This document shows positions 9,792 to 19,381 of a DNA stretch of 64,000 nucleotides, one piece after another. Location: assembly GCA_951813085.1 (NCBI GenBank), contig OX638348.1, positions 691,627 through 755,626 on the forward strand, written 5' to 3'. Below the pieces are notes generated by a model. The model worked only from the letters and a program-made list of their open reading frames with translations, did no database searches and was not told the origin of the DNA. Source of the DNA: an uncultured Opitutaceae bacterium. GTDB taxonomy: Bacteria > Verrucomicrobiota > Verrucomicrobiia > Opitutales > Opitutaceae. The translations under genes were made by a program, and so were the position numbers. Every line of letters begins with the position of its first letter. Positions within the stretch are counted from its first letter, which is position 1.

Positions 9792-11273
9792 ATGCTCCGA
9801 ATTTACCTCTTCATTCTCGTTTCGCTTCCCTTTATCTCAATAAACGCGACTCCGCCTAATATCGTGTGGCTGATCGCCGACGACGTAAGCCCGGATTTGG
9901 GATGCTATGGGCGGGAGTCGATTCGAACGCCGCATTTGGACAAGCTCGCGGCGGACGGGCTTCGCTTCGACCGGATGTTCTCGCAGTTCGCTTCGTGCAG
10001 TCCGAGTCGAGCGAGTTTCTTTAGTGGGCGGTATCCTGGCTCGATGGATGCTGGGGATATGAAGATCCCGCTCGACGATGGCGTGGCGCTCTTGCCGGCG
10101 ATGCTGCGGCCGGCGGGTTACTATTCTTTCAATGTGGGCAAGTTTCATATCGGCGGATATGAATCGAAGCGTCCACGTCCGGGCTTCTTGCTTCACTATC
10201 CTGAAAACGTGCGTCCTCAGTTCGATGCGGTGAGTACCGTAGGCGTCGTGGAAGAATGGGAAGCGATGTTCGATGCGCGTCCCAAGGACCGACCATTTTT
10301 CATGGCAGTTGGATTTCACGAGGCTCATCGCGGCTGGGACCCGAAGGCGATAGAGGAGTTTCCGTATTCCGAGGACGACGTCTCGGTGCCTCCCTTTCTC
10401 GCCGATATTCCGGAGGTGCGTGACGACCTCGCTAAATATTATAGCGAGATTTCGTACATGGATGCCAAGATTGGCGCGATCTTGGCGAAACTGGATTCAG
10501 AGGGGCTCCGCGATAACACGGTTGTCATGTTCTTTTCTGATCATGGTTTGCCATTCACCCGGTGCAAAACTCAGGTATACGATAGTGGGTTGCATGTTCC
10601 GCTCATCGCTCGCTGGCCCAACGGGATAGCGCCCGGTGGTGTACATTCAGGTTTGTGGGAGTTGGTCGATCTCGTACCGACGCTATGCGAGCTAGCGGGA
10701 GCGAAGCCCGCCAATGGCGTCCAAGGCAAGAGCTTTGCCAATGTATTCAAGGATCCAGGAGCACCGGGGAAGCAATACGTATTTGGAGAGCGCAATATGC
10801 ATGATACGGATGACCATGTGCGGTCAGTGCGAAGCGAGTGGTATCAATATATCGAGAACGCTTATCCGGATGAGATGATGGCCAACGCGTTCGATCTTAT
10901 CAAGAGTCCCGCTCAACAAGCGATGCGAGCACTGTACGAGGCCGGCAAGCTTCCTCCTTACCAATCGCATGCATTCGTGACTTCCCGACCTGCGGTTGAG
11001 TTGTATGACCTGGAATCGGACCCGCATGCTCTCTACAATATTGCAGATGAACCGGAATATGGCGACGTAAGAGCGCAGATGAAAAGAGAATTAGATCGGT
11101 ATAATTCTGATTTGGCGAATCGATTCGGACCCGACCGTCGCTATTTCGATGTGGGAGATCGCGTAACCGGCAAGCGAATACGGGATTCGCAATTTCCCAC
11201 CCTGCGCCCAGGATCTACAGGGCCTGCCTATTCAAGTCCAGACTCGCCCAAGATTCCGTTCCCAAAGGAATGA
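9792..11273 (+). CDS. S1 sulfatase, heparan N-sulfatase (sulfamidase)-like
   Basis: Starting at ATG 9792 gives a 493-residue protein with a signal peptide (residues 1-20); a TTG nine codons upstream is a less likely start. Motifs: NIVWLIADDVSPDLGCYG, CSPSR at Cys69 with SFFSGRYPGSMD, GKFHIGG (instead of the common GKWHLG), PFFMAVGFHEAHR and FFSDHGLPFTRCKTQVYDSG. The short DHGxPFxRxKTxxYDSG block is typical of N-sulfoglucosamine sulfohydrolase relatives (S1_8). The expected reaction is sulfamate or sulfate-ester cleavage on an amino sugar; substrate is inferred from family only. The C-terminal tail is rich in Pro and Ser. It lies in the same-strand sulfatase run. Confidence 0.93.
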   Translation: MLRIYLFILVSLPFISINATPPNIVWLIADDVSPDLGCYGRESIRTPHLDKLAADGLRFDRMFSQFASCSPSRASFFSGRYPGSMDAGDMKIPLDDGVALLPAMLRPAGYYSFNVGKFHIGGYESKRPRPGFLLHYPENVRPQFDAVSTVGVVEEWEAMFDARPKDRPFFMAVGFHEAHRGWDPKAIEEFPYSEDDVSVPPFLADIPEVRDDLAKYYSEISYMDAKIGAILAKLDSEGLRDNTVVMFFSDHGLPFTRCKTQVYDSGLHVPLIARWPNGIAPGGVHSGLWELVDLVPTLCELAGAKPANGVQGKSFANVFKDPGAPGKQYVFGERNMHDTDDHVRSVRSEWYQYIENAYPDEMMANAFDLIKSPAQQAMRALYEAGKLPPYQSHAFVTSRPAVELYDLESDPHALYNIADEPEYGDVRAQMKRELDRYNSDLANRFGPDRRYFDVGDRVTGKRIRDSQFPTLRPGSTGPAYSSPDSPKIPFPKE

Positions 11274-11362
11274 AACGAATTGAGATAGACTTCAGGTTTT
11301 GAAGCCGCTCCGTGTCCTGATTCGCTTTGCTACCGGTAAGTCCCCATTAGGCCCTGTTCTCC

Positions 11363-12772
11363 ATGACTCGATTTCTATCCAAGCCCATTCTGTTAACGCT
11401 GTGCGTCTTTGCGTTGATTTGCCCGCTTACCGTAGGGAGCGAGGAAACGCCTCCTAACGTAATTTTCATCCTAATCGATGATCAGGGATATTACGATTTA
11501 GGATGCTATGGAGCGACCGAGGTCGAGACACCGCATATCGACGGCCTTGCGGAGGAAGGGATCCGGTTTACCGACTACTATGCAGCGGCTCCGATCTGCA
11601 GTCCGTCTAGAGCAGGCTTGCTTACCGGCTGCTACCCGCGTCGCATTGGGATGGAAGTATGGGTACAGCGAGCGGATTCCCAGCGGGGTCTGCACCCCAG
11701 CGAATTGACCCTGGGGGAATTGTTTCAACAAAACGGATACGCGACCGCGTGCATCGGTAAGTGGCATTTGGGATTCGAAGAGCCCTTTTTGCCACGTCAG
11801 CAGGGATTCGATCACTATTTCGGATTGCTCCATAATTTGGATGGAGTGGAAATAATCTATTTTGAGGACGAGGGCGGCGTGCCTTTGATGCGGAATGACG
11901 AAGTAATAAAGCGCCCCGCGGACCCTGCTGAGCTGACGCGACGCTATACAGATGAAGCGATCGAGTTTGTAAAAGCTCAGGGAGATAACCCCTTCTTCCT
12001 CTACTTGCCTCATACGATGCTGCACAATCCAATCGGAGTCAGTGAGCGATTCAAGGGAACGTCGCAGTTTGGTGAATACGGAGATGCGATCCAGGAGCTG
12101 GACTTCAACGTAGGTCGCCTCAATGACGCGCTTGAGGAGCTGGGAATTAGCGATCGCACGTTGGTCGTCTACGCCTCCGACAATGGCCGAGGCGCCGGTC
12201 GGAACAAGGATCAGCCTTTGAGAGGAACTAAGCTATCGACCTATGAAGGCGGTATTCGCGTTCCCTGCATCGCTTGGGGTCCGGGATTGGGCATCCAAGC
12301 GGGACTCGAATCTTCGCAGATCGTCACGGTAATGGACTGGTATCCGACATTGGCGACCTTTGCTGGGATAGAGGTACCGTCGGATCGCGTAATCGATGGT
12401 CGGGACCTGAGTCTCTACCTGACCGGAGCGACTGATTCCATTCCTTCACCCGTACATGATAAGTCTCTGAATAGTCATGTCGCGCTCCGGCGTTCGCTCG
12501 ACTTCGCCGGAGAGTGGTCGCCGCTATTTACGCGAGACGAATATTTGAACGCTTTCTTCTACCACGGGAGCCAGGGCGCTTTGGCGGCGGTGCGCGCCGA
12601 GAATTGGAAGCTCGTTTTAAATCCAGGATTGCAGCTCTTCGATCTATCGAACGATCCAGGCGAGCGGAAACCCATTCGAGATCGAGATATGCTGCGAAAG
12701 CTCCGTGGAATGGCAGTGACGTTTCAGGAGGAGATGAACCGCGATGCTCGGAGAGCGGGCTACGTGGATTAA
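11363..12772 (+). CDS. S1 sulfatase, arylsulfatase A family
   Basis: A 469-residue exported sulfatase with signal peptide residues 1-25, metal-binding FILIDDQGYYDLGCYG, CSPSR motif at Cys79 followed by AGLLTGCYPRRIGM, then CIGKWHLG and VVYASDNGRGAG. This arrangement fits the broad arylsulfatase A/GALNS-like group of S1. The short C-terminal section ends with LQLFDLSNDPGE, the usual sulfatase C-terminal strand. It is the last sulfatase of the plus-strand run, 89 bases after the sulfamidase-like gene and 83 bases before the DUF885 gene; a short GC stem (12797-12801 with 12808-12812) in that gap is too weak to call a terminator. Substrate cannot be told from sequence. Confidence 0.94.
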   Translation: MTRFLSKPILLTLCVFALICPLTVGSEETPPNVIFILIDDQGYYDLGCYGATEVETPHIDGLAEEGIRFTDYYAAAPICSPSRAGLLTGCYPRRIGMEVWVQRADSQRGLHPSELTLGELFQQNGYATACIGKWHLGFEEPFLPRQQGFDHYFGLLHNLDGVEIIYFEDEGGVPLMRNDEVIKRPADPAELTRRYTDEAIEFVKAQGDNPFFLYLPHTMLHNPIGVSERFKGTSQFGEYGDAIQELDFNVGRLNDALEELGISDRTLVVYASDNGRGAGRNKDQPLRGTKLSTYEGGIRVPCIAWGPGLGIQAGLESSQIVTVMDWYPTLATFAGIEVPSDRVIDGRDLSLYLTGATDSIPSPVHDKSLNSHVALRRSLDFAGEWSPLFTRDEYLNAFFYHGSQGALAAVRAENWKLVLNPGLQLFDLSNDPGERKPIRDRDMLRKLRGMAVTFQEEMNRDARRAGYVD

Positions 12773-12855
12773 GTTAGATCGAGCCAATAGTATGGTGGCG
12801 CGATCCGGCGCCTAATTGTCTTTCGATTGAGGACAGTTCCGTGCTATAGAGGGCT

Positions 12856-14666
12856 ATGCGTATACGCTTGATTCCATTCCTCTTGATTTGCGGGTATGCC
12901 TGGGCCCAAGAGTCGACTTCGATCGATCCACGCGTCATTGCCGAGTCCAAGGAGGCGAACGATTTCTTCGAGCGTAGCTACAACGAAAAGGTAGACCGCT
13001 TTCCTGAGTGGCAGACCTATTTGGGAATCAAGAAGGACTATGGCGAATGGGATGACAACTCTCAAGCAGTTGAGTTGAGGGAGTTGGCGATCACTAAAGA
13101 AAATATGGAGTGGTTGAAGTCTTCCATCGACTACGACTCGTTGGATGCGCAAACGAAGATCAGCTATCGGCTAGCGATCGAGAATGCCGAGAAAGCGATC
13201 CGCAATTTCAAGTACCGACATTACAACTACCCCGTCAATCAGATGTTCGGTAGGCATACGGATATCGCATCGTTCTTGATCAACATGCACTTGGTAACGG
13301 AGGCGAGCGATGCGGAGGCTTACGTTTCGCGCCTTGAAGGAGTGGAGGGCGTATTCGAGCAACTGATCGATAACCTGAAACTGCGCGAAGATATTGGGGT
13401 AATGCCTCCAAAATTCGTGTATCCACGCGTTATCGAGTCGTGCCGCAATATCATTTCAGGCGCCCCATTCGATGAGTCGGGAGAGGATTCAGCGTTGTGG
13501 GGTGATTTTCGAAAAAAGCTGAAGGGGCTCGATATGGACGAGCCGCAGAAGGTGCTTCTTCAGCACGAAGCCAAGAGCGCATTACTTGATGTAGTGAAAC
13601 CCGCTTACGAGCGCTTGCTCGCCTTTTTAGAAGATCAGGAGCAACGGGCGAACAATGATGACGGCGTGTGGAAGTTCGAGGATGGGGACGCGTTCTATGC
13701 GGAGGCGCTTCGGTTGACGACCACGACGGAGCTGACTTCCGACGAGATTCACCAGGTAGGGCTTAGCGAAGTAGCACGAATTCACGAGGAAATGCGCGGG
13801 ATCATGAAGCAAGTCGGATTTGAGGGCGACCTGAAAGCATTCTTCGAATTCATGCGCACGGACCCGCAATTCTATTACCCGAATACGGATGAAGGCAAGC
13901 AGGCTTACCTGGATCGCGCTGTCGAGGTGATCGACGATATGAGGGACCGATTGGATACGCTTTTCCTGACCAAGCCAGAAGCAGAATTGATCGTGAAGTG
14001 GGTGGAGGCATTCAGGGAAAAGTCGGCCGGTACTGCCTTTTACCAGCGACCCGCTCCCGTTGGAAGCCGGCCGGGAATCTACTACGCGAATTTGTATGAC
14101 ACTGCCAATATGCCGAAATACAAGCTTGAGGCTTTGGCGTACCACGAAGGAATACCCGGGCATCATATGCAGCTCGCCTTGGCCCAGCAATTGGAGGGAA
14201 TTCCAAAATTTCGCAAGTATGGCGCGGCTACACCGCCTATACGGAAGGGTGGGGCCTGTATTGCGAATTGCTCCCCAAGGAAATGGGGCTCTATCAGGAT
14301 CCTTATTCCGATTTTGGCCGCCTGAGCATGGAACTTTGGCGAGCCTGTCGATTAGTAGTTGATACTGGGATACACGCGAAAAAATGGACCCGCGAAAAAG
14401 CGATCGCTTATTACAAGGACAATACGCCGAATACGGAACGCGACTGCGTTCGGATGGTGGAGCGGCGCATCGTCATGGCTTCGCAGGCGACTGCCTACAA
14501 GGTGGGAATGTTGAAGATCCTAGAGCTTAGAGCGAAGGCGAAGGCGGCCCTGGGGGAGCGATTCGACATACGTGACTATCACGATGTTGTCCTCAGAGGC
14601 GGCGCCATTCCCTTGACGGTTCTGGAGCAAATGGTGGATGAGTATATCGAGGAGAAAAAAGGCTAG
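12856..14666 (+). pseudogene. DUF885 family metallopeptidase-like protein, frameshifted
   Basis: The first frame (ATG 12856, signal peptide ending in YAWAQ) covers about 455 residues and includes YHEGIPGHHMQ, the DUF885 HExxGHH-like metal motif. Just after PKFRKYG the frame breaks near 14222-14226 (ggcgcggc); the correct continuation GYTAYTEGWGLYCELLPKEMG lies one frame over and runs to TAG 14664. Restoring one base gives 604 codons, the usual DUF885 length of about 600 residues, so the gene was intact recently or is intact in reality. DUF885 proteins are secreted, probably zinc-dependent, and of unclear substrate. Its stop shares a CTAG palindrome with the stop of the convergent sulfatase gene on the other strand. 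Confidence 0.8.
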
Positions 14667-16165
14667 CGATCGCCGACGCCCAAGGCTTCATAGTGCTCCT
14701 TGAACCACGCATTGATAGGGCCATTGCCAACGATGCGGTGGTAGGGAGCGGAAACGGAGGGCAGTTCCTGGCGAAATCGAGCAAGCGTTTGGGCGAGTTC
14801 CGGATTGCTCGCTAGATTTTTCCATTCGTGCGGATCCGAGAAATGATCGTATAGCTCCTCGGATCCGTCATCGTACCTAATATATCGATACCGATCTGAC
14901 CGCAGCGTGTGATTGCCTTTCGCGTATGTGGTAATAATCGAATGGCGCCAGGGTACGCTCGCGTTTTCGATAAGTGGGGCGAGGCTGCTGCCGGAATTAG
15001 CGGCGCGAATCGGAAGTCCGCAAAGGTCGAGCAAGGTAGGATAGATATCAATGAGTCCTACGGGATGATGCCTCACTTGAGCGGGAAGTGCGTCCGGCGC
15101 GGTGACGATGAACGGGACTCGGGTGGATTCCTCCCAGAGCCCTTGCTTGGAAACCCGTTCCTTCTCTCCTATGTGGTAGCCGTGATCGCTGAATAAAACG
15201 ACAATGGTATTGTCGGCATGAGGCGATTGCTCGAGGGCGCTCAAGACTCGACCGACCTGGGCGTCCACAAATGCCGTGCAGGCAAGATACGCTTGTACGC
15301 ACCGGCGCAGCTCGTCCGATTCATTCGCTCGAAGCCAATCGATGGATGGGTAACGGGGCAGCTCGTGGATACGCCGTCCGATCTCGGGAACATCATCAAG
15401 ATCGTCCAGGGGAATCTCTGGCAGAACTATTTGATCCAAGGGGAATAGGTCGAACCACTCCTGCGGAGCGTAGAAAGGGACGTGTGGCCGGTGGAATCCG
15501 ACCGCCATGAAGAACGGCTTGTCGTGCTCTTTTTCAAGGTGGGGTATGATCCAAGATGCCGTTTCGTGGTCGGGCATCTGATCGTTCCGGTCGGGGGAAG
15601 CTCCCCAGTCGGTTTGCGTACCTGTGTAGGGGAGATCGTAGTTGGGGCGGTAGCGAAAGCGCGTATCGTTGGGCGCCTTGGGGCCATCGGGCTTGGGCCC
15701 TGAATTCCCGCGCGAGCCGGCTTCGTGAAACAGATGCGATTGATCGTAGCCGTGGGAGATCTTGCCGACTCCAAAGGTAGCGTATCCATGCTCGGCGAAA
15801 TACTGCGGCAGCAGCTTGCCGTGGAAGAGCGCGCTATCGGAAGCCAGGGCATCGCCTCCCTGAGGCTGGTTGTAGACGCCGGTTTCGTGGGGGTAGCGAC
15901 CCGAGAGGAGCGAGGCCCGGGATGGGCCGCAAATGGGCGCTTGGCAATGGGCGTTGGTAAACAAGGTACCGCGCGCCGCTAAGGAGTCAATGTGGGGGGT
16001 AATGGCCTGTGGATGGCCATCCATACAGCCGATCCAGTCGTTAAGATCGTCGATGGCGATCAGAAGGACGTTCGGCTTGGAATCGCCTTTGACGGATGCG
16101 GAAAGAGCGAGTCCTGTCAGGAGAGCGGAAAGCAGGTGGGTTGGGGTGTGGCTAAAGAAGCGCAT
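14663..16165 (-). CDS. S1 sulfatase, iduronate-2-sulfatase-like
   Basis: A 500-residue exported sulfatase: signal peptide about residues 1-27, NVLLIAIDDLNDWIGCM, CGPSR motif at Cys79 with SLLSGRYPHETGV, then VGFHRPHVPFYAPQEWFDLFP and LFSDHGYHIGEKERVSKQGLWEE. The DDLNDW start and the HRPHVPFYAPQ block are diagnostic of the iduronate-2-sulfatase group (S1_7). It is the last gene of a minus-strand cluster of four sulfatases behind a DUF1080 gene. The upstream sulfatase stops 53 bases before this start, so co-transcription is likely. It is clearly a paralogue of the sulfatase two genes upstream (CNPSR type). Confidence 0.95.
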   Translation of the reverse strand: MRFFSHTPTHLLSALLTGLALSASVKGDSKPNVLLIAIDDLNDWIGCMDGHPQAITPHIDSLAARGTLFTNAHCQAPICGPSRASLLSGRYPHETGVYNQPQGGDALASDSALFHGKLLPQYFAEHGYATFGVGKISHGYDQSHLFHEAGSRGNSGPKPDGPKAPNDTRFRYRPNYDLPYTGTQTDWGASPDRNDQMPDHETASWIIPHLEKEHDKPFFMAVGFHRPHVPFYAPQEWFDLFPLDQIVLPEIPLDDLDDVPEIGRRIHELPRYPSIDWLRANESDELRRCVQAYLACTAFVDAQVGRVLSALEQSPHADNTIVVLFSDHGYHIGEKERVSKQGLWEESTRVPFIVTAPDALPAQVRHHPVGLIDIYPTLLDLCGLPIRAANSGSSLAPLIENASVPWRHSIITTYAKGNHTLRSDRYRYIRYDDGSEELYDHFSDPHEWKNLASNPELAQTLARFRQELPSVSAPYHRIVGNGPINAWFKEHYEALGVGDR

Positions 16166-16218
16166 AGAGCGAATAGGATGGGAATTGGCGTGTTCGGATC
16201 GAACCTTTTCTTCAGTTG

Positions 16219-17796
16219 CTACTTGTCCGCTCGTTCGATCATCGCGTGCAGCTGAGATTCCCAGATCTGCTTGAGCTCTTGGGCTTTCTCAGGCTGAGAC
16301 TGGGCGAGATCCATCGATTCCGCTCGATCCGATTCGAGGTGGTATAACTCCCAAGGACCGTCTTCGAAAGCGACGAGCTTCCAATCGTCGACGCGCACCG
16401 CTCGATGTCCATCGTGCATCCACCAGAGGAAGTCGCGATCGATGGGCTGGTCGGCCGCGAAGGAGGGAACCAAGCTGCGGCCCGGAGCGCTAGGAATTGG
16501 CTGCCCTTGAACGGTATCCGGTTTCCTAGCGCCGGTGATTTCGAGTAGGGTTGGCACGAAATCGATGAAATGGGCGGGAGAGCTGCGCAGTTCGCCCTTG
16601 GCATCGATTCCTTCGGGCCAATGGACAATGAACGGAGTTGCGATTCCACCTTCGTGCATCCAAGTTTTGTGGCGCCGAAAGGGGGTATTGGAAGCGCTGG
16701 AGAATCCAGGCCCGAGGCATAGATAGCTGGCGGCGCTGCCGAGCGGGACCGAGGGATCGTGGCCATTCGAGCGAACCATGATCTCGGTGCTGGCTCCGTT
16801 GTCGGAGGCAAAGCAAATCAATGTATTGTCGAAGGCGTCCATGGCTTGCAGCTGGGCGATCACTCTACCAATTTCGACATCCATGCGATCGACCATAGCG
16901 GCGTGAATCGCCATCTTAGCCGCCTGAAAGCGTTTCTGCTCCTCGCTGAGCGTATTCCAGGGAAAGGGACGATATACTTCCTCGGGACCCAATCTGTGAA
17001 GGTCTTTGGGGAAATGATAGGGTGGGCCCACATCCGGCTCGATATCGGAAAGAGTCGTATTTATGATATCCATACGCTTCTGCTTGGCGAATCGCTCTTC
17101 CCGAAGCCGATCCCATCCTTCAAGATAGCGATCGCGGTATTTCTCAATGTCTTCAGGTAGCGCGTGCAGTGGAAAGTGAGGAGCGATAAATGCGAGGTAG
17201 TGGAAAAAAGGCTTGTCCGAGTGCTTGGCGGCGTGTTCCTGCAGGCACTCGATTGCATGGTCCGCGGCGGCCGTAGTCGCGTAGAAACCGGACTCATCGG
17301 AAGGAATTTCTGCGGGGACGTCATCGTATAAATTCCCTTTGTTGGTGAAAAAGTCGCCTTGATTCCTCATGTGGTAGGACTTGTGGAATCCTCCATCGAG
17401 CACATCGCCGTCGATATGCCATTTTCCGCTATGATAATTGCGGTAGCCGATTGGCTCGAGGTATTCCGGCAGAAGCTTGGCCCACTCTTGGCGTACACCT
17501 CGCCCGCCCCCTTTGTTGTTCGGAAGTTTGTCGCGATTGACTTCGTGAGGGTAGTAGCCGGTGAGGAGGGAGGCTCTTGAAGGCCAGCAGCGTCCTGTAT
17601 TGTAAAACTGGGTATAGCGGAGCCCATTCTCAGCGAGCGCGTCCAGATTGGGCGTCTCGATCTCGCCGCCGTAGGACCCGAGGTCGGAGAATCCGAGGTC
17701 GTCGGCTAGAATAAAGAGGACGTTGGGAGGAGCTGCCGAGGTCGCTAGCGCGCTCAGGGCCAGAACGGCGAGGAGGCTCAAAGGAGAGGCGTTCAT
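16219..17796 (-). CDS. S1 sulfatase, arylsulfatase type (CWPSR)
   Basis: I place the start at ATG 17796, which gives a compact signal peptide (MNASPLSLLAVLAL...ATSA) and 525 residues; an in-frame ATG at 17850 would overlap the preceding gene. Motifs are FILADDLGFSDLGSYGG, CWPSR at Cys70 with SLLTGYYPH, GKWHIDG and FASDNGAS. The RCWPSRASLLTGYYPH stretch and the DLGFSDLGSYGGEI start resemble the S1_4 arylsulfatase group. A subdomain between residues about 190 and 280 contains the long helical insert common in that group. The start lies ten bases after the stop of the upstream sulfatase, a clear operon arrangement. Confidence 0.94.
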   Translation of the reverse strand: MNASPLSLLAVLALSALATSAAPPNVLFILADDLGFSDLGSYGGEIETPNLDALAENGLRYTQFYNTGRCWPSRASLLTGYYPHEVNRDKLPNNKGGGRGVRQEWAKLLPEYLEPIGYRNYHSGKWHIDGDVLDGGFHKSYHMRNQGDFFTNKGNLYDDVPAEIPSDESGFYATTAAADHAIECLQEHAAKHSDKPFFHYLAFIAPHFPLHALPEDIEKYRDRYLEGWDRLREERFAKQKRMDIINTTLSDIEPDVGPPYHFPKDLHRLGPEEVYRPFPWNTLSEEQKRFQAAKMAIHAAMVDRMDVEIGRVIAQLQAMDAFDNTLICFASDNGASTEIMVRSNGHDPSVPLGSAASYLCLGPGFSSASNTPFRRHKTWMHEGGIATPFIVHWPEGIDAKGELRSSPAHFIDFVPTLLEITGARKPDTVQGQPIPSAPGRSLVPSFAADQPIDRDFLWWMHDGHRAVRVDDWKLVAFEDGPWELYHLESDRAESMDLAQSQPEKAQELKQIWESQLHAMIERADK

Positions 17797-17806
17797 TGTA
17801 TCGCCG

Positions 17807-19360
17807 CTATCTTTGCGGAGGTGTTCTATCGTGGGGGATAGGGTCGTCATTTCCGATCACTTGCCCTTCCCAAACGGGAACTTTGTCGTAGTAAGTGAGC
17901 ACTCGAGCGCCGCTACCTAGCACCGGACCATTGTCGATCTTGGGTATCCACTTTCTCAAGTCGGCGACAACGTTCTCGTTTCGATCAGCGACATTGTCCC
18001 ATTCATGGGGGTCGCCGACGATGTCGTACAATTCTTCTTCCCCATCGACGTATCGAATGTAGCGCCACTTCTCGGTGACGATTGAGTAGCTGCCTTGATT
18101 GTGCGAGGTGATCGCGGGCCGTTCTCTAGGAGCCTTAGCGTCGGTGAGCTGAGGTTTCAGGCTCATACCTTCAAGATGTTCCAGAGGAGGCAATCCGCAC
18201 AGGTCTACGAGAGTGGGATAGATATCGAGCAGCTCTGCGGGTCGCTTGCTGACCTGGCCGGATGTGACCCCGGGTCCAGCAAAAATAAGAGGAACGCGCG
18301 TTGACCGGCGCCAAAGAGTGTTCTTCCCGGTAATGGCCTTTTCGCCTAGGTGGTAGCCGTGATCGCTCCAGAGGACGACGATGGTGTTGTCTGCGTGACC
18401 CGCTTCATCGAGGGCGTCAAGAATTCGGCCTACCTGGCTATCGACGAAGCTGGTGGATGCTAGATAGGAACGGACGAGATTGATCTGCTGATCGTTCTCG
18501 TCGATCCATTTCTTGCGGGGCTCGGGCAAGCTCCAGTGGATCCACCAAGAGGAGCGTGGCGTATCATCCCGATCTCCTTCAGGCATGGGAGGTAAGATGG
18601 ATTCATCATCTGGATACAAGTCAAACCATTTCTGAGTCGCGTAGCAGGGCACGTGAGGGAGGAAAAAGCCGGCGGCCAGAAAGAAGGGTTTTCCATCTGG
18701 CATCTCCTTTATCATGCGTACGGCATGGTCGGCTACATCGTAGTCGCCTTTGGTGGAGTCGTCGTTGTTATCGGGCCATACGCCCCAATCCATGAGCGGA
18801 TGGTTGCCGAAAGGCGTTGTAGGAATCAGCTTTTGCGGCGGCCTAGATCCCACGCCACCTCGGGATCCCCAGTTCTGGAATTCTGGGTTAGGCGGGTTGG
18901 CGGGTTGGGAACGAACGCTGTGGTAGATCTTCCCGTTGCTAAAGGTTTGGTAGCCGTTGGCAGCGAAATGCTGAGGTAGGGTGACGAGATCGGCCCACTG
19001 AGGCACGTCGCGGAACCAGGGTCGCAGTCCATGAATGCCGGTAGTGCTGGGTCGCAACCCGACCATGAGGCTGGTGCGCGAGGGGTTGCACAGGGGAGCT
19101 TGGCAATGGGCATTGGCCATCAAGGTGCCGCGTTCCGCGAGCTGGTCGATGCGAGGCGTCTTCACCATCGGATGGGAATCCATGCAGCCGATCCAGTCAT
19201 TCTGGTCGTCGATGGCGATAAAGAGCACGTTGGGCTTGTCCGCAGCGCTGGTGGTGAATGCGAGGAGGCAGAATGCGAGGAGGGGCAGGTTTCGTTTCAC
19301 GGTGATATAGTTAAAGGGCTCTCTTGTAGGGGCAATCTCAATCAGGTTCATTCGCTTCAT
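17807..19360 (-). CDS. S1 sulfatase, iduronate-2-sulfatase-like (CNPSR)
   Basis: The ORF from ATG 19360 encodes 517 residues, but the signal peptide (KRNLPLLAFCLLAFTTSAA) starts at residue 21, so a GTG at 19300 is a plausible true start giving 497 residues. Motifs: NVLFIAIDDQNDWIGCM, CNPSR formylglycine motif at Cys91 (long numbering) followed by TSLMVGLRPSTTGI, FFLPHVPCYATQKWFDLYP and LWSDHGYHLGEKAITGKNTLW. It belongs to the iduronate-2-sulfatase group (S1_7) and is a paralogue of the CGPSR gene at the end of the cluster. The gene begins 21 bases after the stop of the interrupted CSASR sulfatase. Confidence 0.93.
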   Translation of the reverse strand: MKRMNLIEIAPTREPFNYITVKRNLPLLAFCLLAFTTSAADKPNVLFIAIDDQNDWIGCMDSHPMVKTPRIDQLAERGTLMANAHCQAPLCNPSRTSLMVGLRPSTTGIHGLRPWFRDVPQWADLVTLPQHFAANGYQTFSNGKIYHSVRSQPANPPNPEFQNWGSRGGVGSRPPQKLIPTTPFGNHPLMDWGVWPDNNDDSTKGDYDVADHAVRMIKEMPDGKPFFLAAGFFLPHVPCYATQKWFDLYPDDESILPPMPEGDRDDTPRSSWWIHWSLPEPRKKWIDENDQQINLVRSYLASTSFVDSQVGRILDALDEAGHADNTIVVLWSDHGYHLGEKAITGKNTLWRRSTRVPLIFAGPGVTSGQVSKRPAELLDIYPTLVDLCGLPPLEHLEGMSLKPQLTDAKAPRERPAITSHNQGSYSIVTEKWRYIRYVDGEEELYDIVGDPHEWDNVADRNENVVADLRKWIPKIDNGPVLGSGARVLTYYDKVPVWEGQVIGNDDPIPHDRTPPQR

Positions 19361-19381
19361 AGGGATCGGGTAGCGATCCCC

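Noticed and set aside
12797-12812. Terminator between the sulfatase and DUF885 genes
   Set aside because: The GGCGC/GCGCC stem is only five pairs and no T-run follows, so it is not convincing.
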